A stretch of DNA of 44,178 nucleotides from Spirochaetaceae bacterium (GCA_017936665.1 JAGBFB010000023.1:70457-114634), one strand, 5' to 3'. Positions 27,196 through 34,913 are shown, numbered from the stretch's first letter. The notes: generated from the letters alone by a model not told the origin. Numbers and translations: made by a program.

Positions 27196-27207
27196 AATAT
27201 GCTTTTA

Positions 27208-27242
27208 CATTAAAAAGATGACATCCAGAAATCTCTTTAATG
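27208..27242 (-). terminator. Hairpin downstream of the first flagellin
   Basis: CATTAAA/TTTAATG arms plus three inner pairs beyond one mismatch, 12 bases after the flagellin stop. AT-rich stem without a clear U tract, so termination may be partial, letting transcription reach flaG. Confidence 0.4.
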
Positions 27243-27253
27243 TTTAATTCTTA

Positions 27254-28108
27254 CTAGCTAAGCAATCTCAAAACGTTTTGTGATTGAGAATTTGCTTGTA
27301 CGAGCATAGCTGTTCCAGATTGTGTGAGGATCTGGTTTTTTGTATACTCTACCATTTCGCTTGCCATATCAGAGTCACGAATACGTGATTCTGCAGCTTG
27401 TAGGTTTTCTGCAGCAACTGCAATTCCTTTAGCAGCAATTTCAAAACGATTTTGATATGCTCCTAAATCTGCTCTTTGTCTGTTTACAGACTTCATAGCA
27501 TTGTCTAATGTTGCAATAGACATATTTGCAGCATCTGGTGTAGCAATTGAAATTCTTTCATCAGAACCTTGAGTTCCTGTTAATCCAAGAGCTTGTGCTG
27601 TCATAGTTCCAATGAAAACTTGTTCATTTTGGTCAACATTTGCACCAATTTGGAACTGCATAATACGACCTGAAGCAGAATCTGTTGCAAAAGCACCTGT
27701 TAACATATTCATTCCGTTAAATTGTGCTTGTGAAGCAATTCTATCAACTTCTGCTACAAGTTGTGAAACTTCAACTTGAATTTGCATTCTATCTTCATCA
27801 GTATAAATACCGTTTGCAGATTGAACAGCTAATTCTCGGATTCTTTGTAAGATATCTGTTGTTTCAGACAAATATCCTTCAGTTGTTTGAATAAAAGAAA
27901 CACCATTTTGAATATTTCTTTCTGCTTGATTCAAACCTCTGATTTGTGAGCGCATTTTTTCTGATACTGCTAATCCAGAAGCATCGTCACCAGCTCTATT
28001 AATGCGCTGACCTGAACTGAGTTTTTCAATGTTGCCTGCAAGTTGAGAATTTGAAACTCCCAATGTGCGATTGGCATACATAGAACTCATATTATGATTG
28101 ATAATCAT
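27254..28108 (-). CDS. flaB: Flagellin, FlaB type (copy A)
   Basis: 284-residue filament core protein of the periplasmic flagellum. The N-terminal D0/D1 helices ([18 protein letters not shown], then [20 protein letters not shown]) and the C-terminal helix ending SQNVLRLLS match spirochaetal FlaB, which has a short central domain. It has no signal peptide, as export goes through the flagellar system. GGAGG lies 6 bases before the ATG. The 120-base leader has three hairpins and several GGA motifs. It lies 310 bases downstream of copy B, which is clearly a paralogue. Which FlaB number this corresponds to cannot be told. Confidence 0.96.
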   Translation of the reverse strand: MIINHNMSSMYANRTLGVSNSQLAGNIEKLSSGQRINRAGDDASGLAVSEKMRSQIRGLNQAERNIQNGVSFIQTTEGYLSETTDILQRIRELAVQSANGIYTDEDRMQIQVEVSQLVAEVDRIASQAQFNGMNMLTGAFATDSASGRIMQFQIGANVDQNEQVFIGTMTAQALGLTGTQGSDERISIATPDAANMSIATLDNAMKSVNRQRADLGAYQNRFEIAAKGIAVAAENLQAAESRIRDSDMASEMVEYTKNQILTQSGTAMLVQANSQSQNVLRLLS

Positions 28109-28230
28109 AAATCGCCTCCATGTGATTTAGTTTTTTCAAACTATGACCTAAAAGCCATTCCGTGCTTTTAGCTATCCAAAAATATAAAACTGCGCCTTTT
28201 ATATTTTTATCCAGTATTGTCAAACAGTAT
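28109..28230 (-). promoter_or_regulatory. Structured leader of flagellin copy A, probable CsrA target
   Basis: Three hairpins in the minus-strand RNA: AAAAATATAAAA with its 12-base complement (28178-28208); CTAAAAGC/GCTTTTAG (28148-28171) with loop ACGGAATG that exposes GGA; and TAGTTT/AAACTA (28128-28143) with a GAAA tetraloop. Further GGAs lie at the first hairpin and in the GGAGG ribosome site. Confidence 0.6.
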
Positions 28231-28236
28231 TATACT

Positions 28237-28265
28237 ACTATAAGTCTAAAATCGTCCATAGTAAA
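28237..28265 (-). promoter_or_regulatory. Possible sigma-70-type promoter of flagellin copy A
   Basis: -35 TTTACT (28260-28265), 17-base spacer, -10 TATAGT (28237-28242), minus strand. No sigma-28 box (CCGATA) is found upstream of this copy. Confidence 0.4.
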
Positions 28266-28342
28266 ATACAAAAAAAATGGAGAATTTTTATGATTTTTTT
28301 TGCGGGATGTAGAATATTGAATGAAAAACCATCCGCTTGAGC

Positions 28343-28366
28343 AGGGTAGAGTAAAACTCATACCCC
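28343..28366 (-). terminator. Possible terminator of flagellin copy B
   Basis: GGGGTA/TACCCT plus GAG/CTC around TTTTA form a stable hairpin about 50 bases after the stop at 28419. Only a short T run follows about 14 bases later. The rest of 28266-28418 shows no gene. Confidence 0.4.
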
Positions 28367-28418
28367 GTTCAAACTTTGATAATGAAAAGACTTAATTTAT
28401 CTTTCCATAACCAGCACA

Positions 28419-29279
28419 CTATCTAAGCAAAGATAACACGTTCTGGCTTTGTGCGTTAGCCTGAGCCAACATAGCTGTACCAGATTGTGTAAGAACTTGA
28501 TTTTTAGTAAACTCAACCATTTGAGCAGCCATATCTGTATCACGGATGCGTGATTCAGCAGCTTGAAGGTTTTCAGCTCCAATATCAATTCCGTTTACAG
28601 TGTGTTCAAGACGGTTTTGGTAAGCACCAAGATCAGCTCTTTGTTTGTTAATCTTTTTCAATGCTTCATCAAGAGTACCGATGGCACGGTTGGCATCATC
28701 CGGAGCAGCAAGACTCATAATTGTTTCAGTTCCTAATTCTTTAAGACCAAGAGCAGTTGATGTCATTGTTCCGATGAAAACTTGTGTTCTTTGATCCATG
28801 TTAGAACCGATATGGAACCACATAGAAGCTGTAACTACGTTTTCACCTGTTGATTGTGCGAAACGACCTGTAAGCATATTCATACCATTGAATTGTGCTT
28901 GAGAAGCAATTCTATCAACTTCTGCTACTAATTGTGAAACTTCAACCTGAATCTGCATTCTGTCTTCATCAGTATAGATACCGTTTGAAGCTTGAATTGC
29001 TAATTCACGAATTCTTTGTACGATATCAGTTGTTGATTGTAAATATCCTTCTGTTATTTGGATAAAACTGATAGCGTTTGAAGCATTTTGTGAAGCTTGA
29101 TTCAAACCTCTAATTTGGCTTCGCATTTTTTCAGAAACTGCGAGTCCTGAAGCATCATCACCTGCGCGATTAATACGCATACCTGATGAAAGTTTTTCCA
29201 TATCTTTTTGGATAGAGTTGTTTGTAACTCCCAAAGTACGATTGGAATACATTGCTGACATGTTGTGGTTGATAACCAT
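28419..29279 (-). CDS. flaB: Flagellin, FlaB type (copy B)
   Basis: 286 residues, closely similar to copy A over its whole length ([39 protein letters not shown] terminus SQNVLSLLR). It differs mainly in the central part, for example an extra [20 protein letters not shown] stretch. An upstream in-frame ATG at 29372 would lie within the leader hairpin. GGAGG 7 bases before 29279 marks the real start. It is transcribed from a sigma-28 promoter about 160 bases upstream through a long GGA-rich leader. Its codon use includes more C and G third positions than copy A, consistent with high expression. Confidence 0.96.
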   Translation of the reverse strand: MVINHNMSAMYSNRTLGVTNNSIQKDMEKLSSGMRINRAGDDASGLAVSEKMRSQIRGLNQASQNASNAISFIQITEGYLQSTTDIVQRIRELAIQASNGIYTDEDRMQIQVEVSQLVAEVDRIASQAQFNGMNMLTGRFAQSTGENVVTASMWFHIGSNMDQRTQVFIGTMTSTALGLKELGTETIMSLAAPDDANRAIGTLDEALKKINKQRADLGAYQNRLEHTVNGIDIGAENLQAAESRIRDTDMAAQMVEFTKNQVLTQSGTAMLAQANAQSQNVLSLLR

Positions 29280-29373
29280 AATTTTTCCTCCATGGAAATT
29301 TAATTTTAAGACAGAATCCGTTCCGTCCTTTTGTTTAATGTTTGATACAAGCGTATAAAACGTTTGTATCAAA
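29280..29373 (-). promoter_or_regulatory. Structured GGA-rich leader of flagellin copy B
   Basis: The minus-strand RNA has a perfect 10-pair hairpin TTTGATACAA/TTGTATCAAA (29341-29373). Next come three closely spaced GGAs (29317-29328) and two more in the ribosome site GGAGGA (29286-29291). Such paired upstream and Shine-Dalgarno GGA clusters are the hallmark of CsrA-controlled flagellin leaders. Confidence 0.6.
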
Positions 29374-29437
29374 CCAGTAAATTGTATAATGCACGTTTAA
29401 AGGCTACATACGTGAAAAATACAGTTTTCTATATTTC

Positions 29438-29464
29438 TTATCGGTAAGTTGTCTAAAAAACTTA
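29438..29464 (-). promoter_or_regulatory. Sigma-28 (FliA) promoter of flagellin copy B
   Basis: Minus strand: TAAG (29461-29464), 16 bases, CCGATAA (29438-29444), the same spacing as the flgN promoter. Expected start near 29430, giving a leader of about 150 bases. Confidence 0.75.
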
Positions 29465-29490
29465 ACTTTTTTTTTAAAATTTTATATAAT
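29462..29490 (+). promoter_or_regulatory. Leaderless promoter of the methyltransferase gene
   Basis: -35 TTAACT (29462-29467), 17-base spacer, -10 TATAAT (29485-29490), then six T and the ATG at 29497. The -35 overlaps the -35 of the divergent sigma-28 promoter. Confidence 0.6.
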
Positions 29491-29496
29491 TTTTTT

Positions 29497-30180
29497 ATGA
29501 ATTTTGAAAAAAAATCCTGTAAATGCTGTAAATTTTCCTTGGAAACTAATTTTATCGTTAAAAATAAAATATATTTTTTTTGCAAAAATTGTAATTCAAT
29601 ATTTTTATGTGATGATTTTTTTTTATCACCTGAAAATCAAGTTAATCGATACTTATTACATAATAATACTTTAGAAGATATAAATTATAAAAGTTACTTA
29701 GAAAAATTTATAAATAGGGTATTAGAATTTGTAAATCTCGAAAAAATTGATTTTTTAGATTATGGATCTGGTCCAAATCCTTGTTTAGTAGAACTAATAA
29801 AAGAAAAATTTTTTAATTTTAATAAAATTGATGGTTGGGATTTATTTTTTACAAGAGATTTTTTTCCTAAAGAAAATTCTTATTCCTTAATTACATGTTT
29901 AGAAGTTGCTGAACATTTTGAAAATCCACAAGAAAGTTTTAGACATATTAGTTCTTTACTGAAAAAAGATGGTTTTTTGGCAATTCAAACTCAGTTTTTT
30001 GAATGTGAAGAAGATATTACAAATACTGAAAAAAAATTTGCTACATGGTGGTACAAAGAAGATACCACACATGTAACATTTTATTCTAAAGAAGGCTTAA
30101 TCAGTTGTTGTAAAAGTTTTGGCTTAAAATTTTTAACTCAATTAGATAAAAATTTAGTGATTTTTACAAAAATTGATTAG
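29497..30180 (+). CDS. Class I SAM-dependent methyltransferase with zinc-ribbon-like N terminus
   Basis: 227 residues. The first 40 carry two Cys pairs, CKCC and CKNC, like a small zinc ribbon. The methyltransferase core has motif I FLDYGSGPNP and the post-core CLEVAEHFENPQESFRHI, then LKKDGFLAIQTQ and THVTFYSKEGL, as in the Methyltransf_23 type. Substrate unknown; small molecule or cell-surface metabolite is typical. A longer frame from 29449 overlaps the promoter, so I use 29497. No Shine-Dalgarno. It ends 17 bases inside the 3' end of convergent rdgB. A nine-T tract lies at 29616-29624. Confidence 0.8.
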   Translation: MNFEKKSCKCCKFSLETNFIVKNKIYFFCKNCNSIFLCDDFFLSPENQVNRYLLHNNTLEDINYKSYLEKFINRVLEFVNLEKIDFLDYGSGPNPCLVELIKEKFFNFNKIDGWDLFFTRDFFPKENSYSLITCLEVAEHFENPQESFRHISSLLKKDGFLAIQTQFFECEEDITNTEKKFATWWYKEDTTHVTFYSKEGLISCCKSFGLKFLTQLDKNLVIFTKID

Positions 30181-30838
30181 AAATTTTTTCAAAAGCAGCC
30201 ATAACTTCTTTTACTGCTTTTCCTCTGTGGGAAATTTTATTTTTTTCTTCTTCAGAAAGTTCTGCAATGGTTTTATTGTATTCAGGTAAAAAAACTATTG
30301 GATCATATCCAAAGCCGTTTATTCCTTTTGATTCTTCGATATTTTTTAATAAAATACCTTCAAAAGTTTCTTGGGCACATAAAAATCTATCTTTTTCAAG
30401 ATAAAGAACGATTGTACAAACATATCTACATTTTCTGTTTTCTGGGTTGTTAACATCTAATCCTTTTTCCTGCAAAGTTAGATTTACATCTTCTATAAGA
30501 AGTGAGTTTTGCTCAAGTTGTGATAAGTTGTGTCCATCTGCATTTTCATTCTTTGATGAATTTAAAAATTTTCTTCCACAGTATCTTGCAGAATAAATTC
30601 CTGGTTTTCCATCTAGAGCATCAACACAAATTCCTGAATCGTCTGCAATAACTGGCTTTTTTACGATTCTCCAAAGACCTTCTGCTTTAATTAAAGAATT
30701 TTCAAAAAAAGTTGAACCAGTTTCATCTGGATCAAATTTAATTCCAATATCTTTAGGAATTGTGATAGTGTGGGGTGTACACAACATTTCCATTTCATGT
30801 TTTTTATGTAAATTTCCAGTTGCTAAAAATATTTCCAT
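30164..30838 (-). CDS. rdgB: RdgB/HAM1 family XTP/dITP pyrophosphatase
   Basis: 224-residue house-cleaning enzyme that hydrolyses XTP, ITP and their deoxy forms to monophosphates. Motifs: N-terminal FLATGN, then ADDSGICVDALDGKPGIYSARY, GFGYDPIV, and SHRGKAV near the end. The region about 95-125 (NADGHNLSQLEQNSLLI) is a slightly expanded loop. The ATG at 30838 has no Shine-Dalgarno and lies exactly at the predicted transcription start. Its -35 abuts the stop of the upstream sigma-like gene, so it has its own promoter although the genes point the same way. Confidence 0.95.
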   Translation of the reverse strand: MEIFLATGNLHKKHEMEMLCTPHTITIPKDIGIKFDPDETGSTFFENSLIKAEGLWRIVKKPVIADDSGICVDALDGKPGIYSARYCGRKFLNSSKNENADGHNLSQLEQNSLLIEDVNLTLQEKGLDVNNPENRKCRYVCTIVLYLEKDRFLCAQETFEGILLKNIEESKGINGFGYDPIVFLPEYNKTIAELSEEEKNKISHRGKAVKEVMAAFEKISNQFL

Positions 30839-30844
30839 AGTTTT

Positions 30845-30873
30845 ATTTTACCTTTTTACAGACTAAATGTCTA
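30845..30873 (-). promoter_or_regulatory. Leaderless promoter of rdgB
   Basis: Minus strand: -35 TAGACA (30868-30873), 17-base spacer, -10 TAAAAT (30845-30850), six bases to the ATG. The expected start is the A of the ATG at 30838. Confidence 0.65.
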
Positions 30874-31773
30874 TTAACTAATTTTTTCTTGCAAAACTTT
30901 TATATTATATACTCTGTAATTTTTTTTAAGTAAGTATCTGATTTTTGCTGTACTTATATTTAATAATTTTGAAATTTCTGTATCGCTTGGAATTATTTTA
31001 ATTTTTTTTAATCTTTCAATTCTTTGATTTCGCCTTTTTTTTAATACTTTATATTGATTTTTTAAGATTTGTTGTTTTGTAGAATTGTAATATGCATCAT
31101 TTATTTTATTCTTTAGTACTCTTAATTTTACATAATCTTGATTTACTAATTGAACTAATTTATTTTTTCTACAAATTTTATCAATCATTTTTTCATTTAA
31201 ATTTTTTATGTAATTTAATAATTGAAATTTACTTATAGAAACGTTATTTAATATTCTTTCAATATGTTCATTAGAAATGTAGTATGAAGATTTTAAAGTA
31301 ATAATCAAAATTTCTAATTCAGTTAATTCTGTTTGCTTTTGATTTTTTCTATATTGAGGATAATAAATTGGTTCTGTTTCAGAAATTGATGATTCTAAAT
31401 TATGCTCAGGAGAATATACATATTCATTATTAGATTCAAAAAAATCACAGTCAGGATCATTTGTAAAAAGTAAACTTTTTGTGTAATATTGTCCAAGATA
31501 TTTTCTCCAACTTTCTAAAGCGAATCTAATGTGGCTTTGAAAATAAGAACTAAATTTTGATTTTTCTGGATTAAAATTATTAAATACTTTATCAACCTTT
31601 TGTATAAAATAAAACAAAAAATCTTGCATATCTTCTTTGTTTAAATTTTCTAATCCAAAAAATTGTGGATTTTCTAATACTAATACAATCAATTTGTTAA
31701 TTGCATTTTCCTTTGTGATTTCTTTGTTTAATAAAGAAACATAAACTTTTGTAATTGAACTTGAGTCAATCAT
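30874..31773 (-). CDS. Divergent sigma-factor-like protein
   Basis: 299 residues, very Lys/Asn-rich and helical. About 55-105 (LNKEDMQDFLFYFIQKVDK, FNPEKSKFSSYFQSHIRFAL) resembles sigma-70 region 2, which begins in the same way and has the FStYl...Ir pattern. The C terminus (SDTEISKLLNISTAKIRYLL) resembles a region 4 helix-turn-helix. The middle is a coiled, basic linker. It could be a highly divergent sigma factor or a DNA-binding regulator; neither is proven. A longer frame reaches 31863, but AAGGGG 5 bases before the ATG at 31773 and a TAAAAT box at 31864-31869 favour the shorter start. Confidence 0.6.
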   Translation of the reverse strand: MIDSSSITKVYVSLLNKEITKENAINKLIVLVLENPQFFGLENLNKEDMQDFLFYFIQKVDKVFNNFNPEKSKFSSYFQSHIRFALESWRKYLGQYYTKSLLFTNDPDCDFFESNNEYVYSPEHNLESSISETEPIYYPQYRKNQKQTELTELEILIITLKSSYYISNEHIERILNNVSISKFQLLNYIKNLNEKMIDKICRKNKLVQLVNQDYVKLRVLKNKINDAYYNSTKQQILKNQYKVLKKRRNQRIERLKKIKIIPSDTEISKLLNISTAKIRYLLKKNYRVYNIKVLQEKIS

Positions 31774-31976
31774 ATAAACCCCTTTTTTGATGTTAAACAT
31801 CGTTTTATTTTCTAAAGGTATATATGCAAGTTTTGTGCCAACTTTTTTTTGTAGTTTTTTCATATTTTAGAGTGAAATATTAAAAATAAAGTGAAAAAAC
31901 ATAATTAAAATTAATGTTTTAGTGAATGTTACCAAATTGTGACATTTAGAAAAATTAAGAAAAGTTAAGAATTTTA

Positions 31977-32960
31977 TTAATTTAAAACTTTTTCAAATTC
32001 TTTAATTATTTGAGGTAATAAAGTGTCGATAGTACCTTCTGTACTTAGTCCAGCAGCATTTTTGTGTCCACCACCACCAAATTTTGCAGCAATGGTACTT
32101 ACATCAATAGCATCTTTTGAACGGAAACCTGCGGTACAAGTTTTGTCTGTATCCTGTCTTACAAAAAGTACTGCTTGAACTCCATCAACAGATAATAAGA
32201 GTTGATATAAACTATCTGAATCTCTACCATCTTTACCAAATTTTTTTGTATCATCAAGAGTTTCGTAAGTAACAATAAGTTTTCCATCAAAATATTGTTC
32301 TGAGTGAGTAAGCATTAAGCCAAGTAATTTTCGTGTTGAAAAAGGCTTTCCACTATTTATTTCTGAATATGTTTCCCGTGGATTGGCACCTTTAGAAACT
32401 AATCTTGAAATTGCATAAAACACATCACTAGAATCAGCATCTAAAAATCTAAAAAATCCGGTATCAGTACATATTCCAAAAAATAAAATTTTGCCTATTT
32501 CAGAATCTATTTTCTCAAAAAAAGATTCATAAATTAACTGAACTAAGTAAGCAGTTGCAGGAGCATAAGGATAAATAATTGAAAATTCATTATCAATATC
32601 AGATGTTTTATGATGGTCGATAATGAATTTATCATAATCTTTTATTATTGGTGCAATCTCTTCTCCGATTCGTTCTATTTCAGAACAATCTACAATAATT
32701 ACTGCTGAGTTTTCTTTGTTAAAATTTTTTTTAGGAAATTTAGTAAATTGTTTTTCAAATTGTTTTATTTCTGGGCGCTTAAAAGGACCAGCAGATAAAA
32801 GTTGATATTTTTTGTTAAATTTTTTTAGTATTTCTGCAATTCCTAAAGAACTAGAAATACAATCTCCATCTGGTTCCTTATGACCTATAATATAAAAGTT
32901 GTCATGAGAATCAATAAAATTTTTTAAGTTAGAAATTTTTTCTTCTGCAATTATAGACAT
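31977..32960 (-). CDS. DHH/DHHA1 phosphoesterase, NrnA-like
   Basis: 327 residues. The DHH domain has HKEPDGDC, IIVDCSE and IDHHKTSD; the C-terminal DHHA1 domain has FGGGGHKNAAGLS. This is the NrnA layout, enzymes that degrade short RNA oligonucleotides, dephosphorylate pAp, or hydrolyse pApA from c-di-AMP. The exact substrate cannot be told. It needs Mn2+ or similar metal, held by the His and Asp residues named. It follows the periplasmic protein gene by 15 bases. A weak AGG site precedes the ATG. Confidence 0.92.
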   Translation of the reverse strand: MSIIAEEKISNLKNFIDSHDNFYIIGHKEPDGDCISSSLGIAEILKKFNKKYQLLSAGPFKRPEIKQFEKQFTKFPKKNFNKENSAVIIVDCSEIERIGEEIAPIIKDYDKFIIDHHKTSDIDNEFSIIYPYAPATAYLVQLIYESFFEKIDSEIGKILFFGICTDTGFFRFLDADSSDVFYAISRLVSKGANPRETYSEINSGKPFSTRKLLGLMLTHSEQYFDGKLIVTYETLDDTKKFGKDGRDSDSLYQLLLSVDGVQAVLFVRQDTDKTCTAGFRSKDAIDVSTIAAKFGGGGHKNAAGLSTEGTIDTLLPQIIKEFEKVLN

Positions 32961-32975
32961 AGAAACCTAAAATTT

Positions 32976-33380
32976 TTAATATTCAATTTCTAATGTTTCT
33001 GTATTCATTCTTGAAGCTACATCTATGTTATGAGATAGAATTTTCCATGCTGAGTGACTTCTATTTGTAGGCATATTTAAAAATACCTTTTGAAATTCAC
33101 CATTTGCATAAATAACAGTCATGTATGGATTTAATCCTTTTGCTAAAGGACGAACACGGCTTTTATTAACTTCTCTTGTGTTAAACCATTCCTTCGGAAC
33201 AAAAACTTGACCAACTGCCATATTACCTTTTTGATAGTGTACAACATAAGCGTCGATGTGGTCATAAACTCGAACTATTGGTACGTTTATGTAGAATAAC
33301 TCTGCTTCATTTTCCATCTCTTGTGCATAAACACCTGTAAAAAGTGTTAGTACAAAAAGAACAAGAAAAAGTTTTTTCAT
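32976..33380 (-). CDS. Small secreted protein of unknown function
   Basis: 134 residues with a clear signal peptide (MKKLFLVLFVLTLFTGVYAQ), probably cleaved at VYA-Q. The mature part is about 115 residues of predicted beta structure with no Cys, so it is probably a soluble periplasmic protein. I recognise no family. AGGAG precedes the ATG by 7 bases. It lies between ornithine carbamoyltransferase (22 bases upstream) and the DHH gene (15 bases downstream), probably cotranscribed. Confidence 0.8.
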   Translation of the reverse strand: MKKLFLVLFVLTLFTGVYAQEMENEAELFYINVPIVRVYDHIDAYVVHYQKGNMAVGQVFVPKEWFNTREVNKSRVRPLAKGLNPYMTVIYANGEFQKVFLNMPTNRSHSAWKILSHNIDVASRMNTETLEIEY

Positions 33381-33402
33381 AAAATATCTCCTAAAAAAGT
33401 TA

Positions 33403-34353
33403 TTAAATCAATGCTAACATTATAGCTTTGATTGTGTGTTTTCTATTTTCAGCTTGATCCCAAACTTTACTTTGTTTACCTTCGATAACATCAGCTGTTA
33501 CTTCTTCGCCTTTTACTGCTGGTAAACAATGTAAAAATATTGCGTTAGGATTTTCGGTTTTATCCATAAGATTTTGATTTACTTGATAAGGTGCAAGAAG
33601 TTTAGTTCTTTCATCTTTTAAAGCTTCTTCTCCCATAGATATCCATACATCAGTATAAACTGCATTTGCTCCTTTTACAATAGAAATATCATCAGAAATT
33701 TCAATTTTTGCACCAGATTTTTCTGCAAATGGTTTACAAATGTCAATAATTTCTTGGTCAGGGAAAAGTTCTTTTGGACTGAAAATTCCAAAATCGATTC
33801 CAAGTTTTGAACAGATTATCATTGTTGAACGAGCAACATTGTTTCTTCCATCACCACAATAAACTAATTTTAAGCCTTTTAGAGTTCCAAATGTTTCTTT
33901 TAAAGTTAAAATATCTGCAAGAGCTTGAGTTGGATGAAATTCATCTGTTAAACCGTTGATAACTGGAATTCCTGAATATTTTGATAAAATTTCTACATGT
34001 TTTTGAGAAAAACCTCTAAATTCGATAGCAGAAAACATTCTACCTAAAACACGAGCTGTGTCTTCGATAGTTTCTTTTCCACCAAGTTGAATATCTTGTG
34101 TTGAAAGAAAAACAGGATGTCCGCCTTCTTCGCCAAAGGCTGTTTCAAAAGAACATCTTGTTCGAGTAGAACGTTTTTCAAAAATTAAAGCGATAGTTTT
34201 ACCTAAAAATCTAAGGTGAGTTTCATTATTTTTTGCTTGTGCTTTTACATTTTCTGCAATTTCTAAAAATTTAAGAATTTCTTCTGGAGTGTAATCTATC
34301 CAAGTAAGTAATGAGCGACCTTTAAATGGTGCGTTAAATTTTTCTAGTTCCAT
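33403..34353 (-). CDS. argF: Ornithine carbamoyltransferase
   Basis: 316 residues. Carbamoyl-phosphate site STRTR (62-66), the FHPTQALAD loop and the FLHCLP ornithine-binding motif identify it as ornithine rather than aspartate carbamoyltransferase. It converts ornithine and carbamoyl phosphate to citrulline for arginine synthesis, or runs in reverse in the arginine deiminase route (arcB); no neighbouring arg or arc gene decides this. AAGGA lies 8 bases before the ATG. Upstream, the minus strand has a TTGACA near 34420 with TATTAT-like boxes 15 bases on. Confidence 0.95.
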   Translation of the reverse strand: MELEKFNAPFKGRSLLTWIDYTPEEILKFLEIAENVKAQAKNNETHLRFLGKTIALIFEKRSTRTRCSFETAFGEEGGHPVFLSTQDIQLGGKETIEDTARVLGRMFSAIEFRGFSQKHVEILSKYSGIPVINGLTDEFHPTQALADILTLKETFGTLKGLKLVYCGDGRNNVARSTMIICSKLGIDFGIFSPKELFPDQEIIDICKPFAEKSGAKIEISDDISIVKGANAVYTDVWISMGEEALKDERTKLLAPYQVNQNLMDKTENPNAIFLHCLPAVKGEEVTADVIEGKQSKVWDQAENRKHTIKAIMLALI

Positions 34354-34554
34354 TTTTTTATCCTTAAAATAAAGAAATAAATATTGAAACTAAATGATAA
34401 TATAGAGGGGGTAGGTGTGTCAATTGACTCTTCAGTATTTTGCAAAATGAATAATTTGTACAAGAAAAAAAAATGGCTCTCGCCGAAAAATCTCCAAACT
34501 CGCTAGTGCTGTGCTACGCTTGCAAGGCTTCGTTTGGTTCTTTTTCGTCTACGA

Positions 34555-34658
34555 CAGTTTTCTTTTGCACTGATTGTGCATTTTGCAAAGTTCTTTCATT
34601 CGGGTAGGAGGTATGACAATCTTTGTAAATAGATGCTTAACCAAATTCAGCATGACAA
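34555..34658. repeat. Interspersed intergenic repeat, copy 1
   Basis: About 104 bases that align almost end to end with 43906-44008. Shared blocks include CAGTTTT, TTTGCACTG, TGCAAAGTTCTTT, and a terminal inverted pair ATGCTTAA/TTCAGCAT followed by GACAA. It lies in the 446-base gap between argF and tRNA-Met; no convincing gene is found in 34354-34799. Confidence 0.75.
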
Positions 34659-34759
34659 CAAGAAGTACAGCACTAACGAACAGGGACATTTTTCGTCGAA
34701 AGCGTTGGCTGAAAATTATTCATTTACAAAATTTCTTCTTGCTTTATTTCATAGCCTTA

Positions 34760-34788
34760 TTGACATTTTTTTTTCAATATGATATGTT
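34760..34788 (+). promoter_or_regulatory. Promoter of tRNA-Met(CAU)
   Basis: -35 TTGACA (34760-34765), 17-base spacer, -10 TATGTT (34783-34788), about 12 bases before the tRNA. Confidence 0.7.
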
Positions 34789-34799
34789 CTAAACATCAC

Positions 34800-34872
34800 G
34801 GCGGCTTAGCTCAGCAGGTAGAGCAAACGGCTCATATCCGTTAGGTCGTAGGTTCAAGCCCCACAGCCGCTA
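34800..34872 (+). tRNA. tRNA with CAU anticodon (elongator Met or Ile2)
   Basis: 73-base cloverleaf: acceptor GGCGGCT/AGCCGCT with a G1-T72 wobble, D stem GCTC/GAGC, anticodon stem AACGG/CCGTT with loop CTCATAT, T stem GTAGG/CCCAC with an A-C mismatch. The normal C11-G24 pair and lack of three G-C pairs by the anticodon exclude the initiator. Discriminator A; CCA is not encoded. Met versus lysidine-modified Ile2 cannot be decided. Confidence 0.85.
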
Positions 34873-34874
34873 TT

Positions 34875-34913
34875 AAAGGAAATCTTCTTTTGTTGAAGGT
34901 TTCCTTTTTTTTT
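34875..34913 (+). terminator. tRNA-Met terminator
   Basis: AAAGGAAA pairs with TTTCCTTT and inner CTTC with GAAG around TTTTGTT, followed by a run of nine T. Confidence 0.9.

Noticed and set aside
29385-29390. TATAAT-like box on the plus strand within the flagellin leader
   Set aside because: It has no useful -35 and no plus-strand gene starts nearby; it is probably a chance match in AT-rich DNA.
29616-29624. Nine-T tract inside the methyltransferase gene as a phase-variation switch
   Set aside because: Runs of this length are common by chance in DNA this AT-rich, and the frame is intact. Without population data there is no support.
31774-31863. Longer start for the sigma-like protein at 31863
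   Set aside because: No ribosome site precedes it, and the TAAAAT box at 31864-31869 would put the transcript start downstream of that ATG.
34574-34792. A 72-residue open frame between argF and tRNA-Met
   Set aside because: It covers the interspersed repeat and runs into the tRNA promoter, and its translation has mixed Arg-rich and hydrophobic stretches with no family look. The AGGAGG just before an internal ATG appears to be chance.
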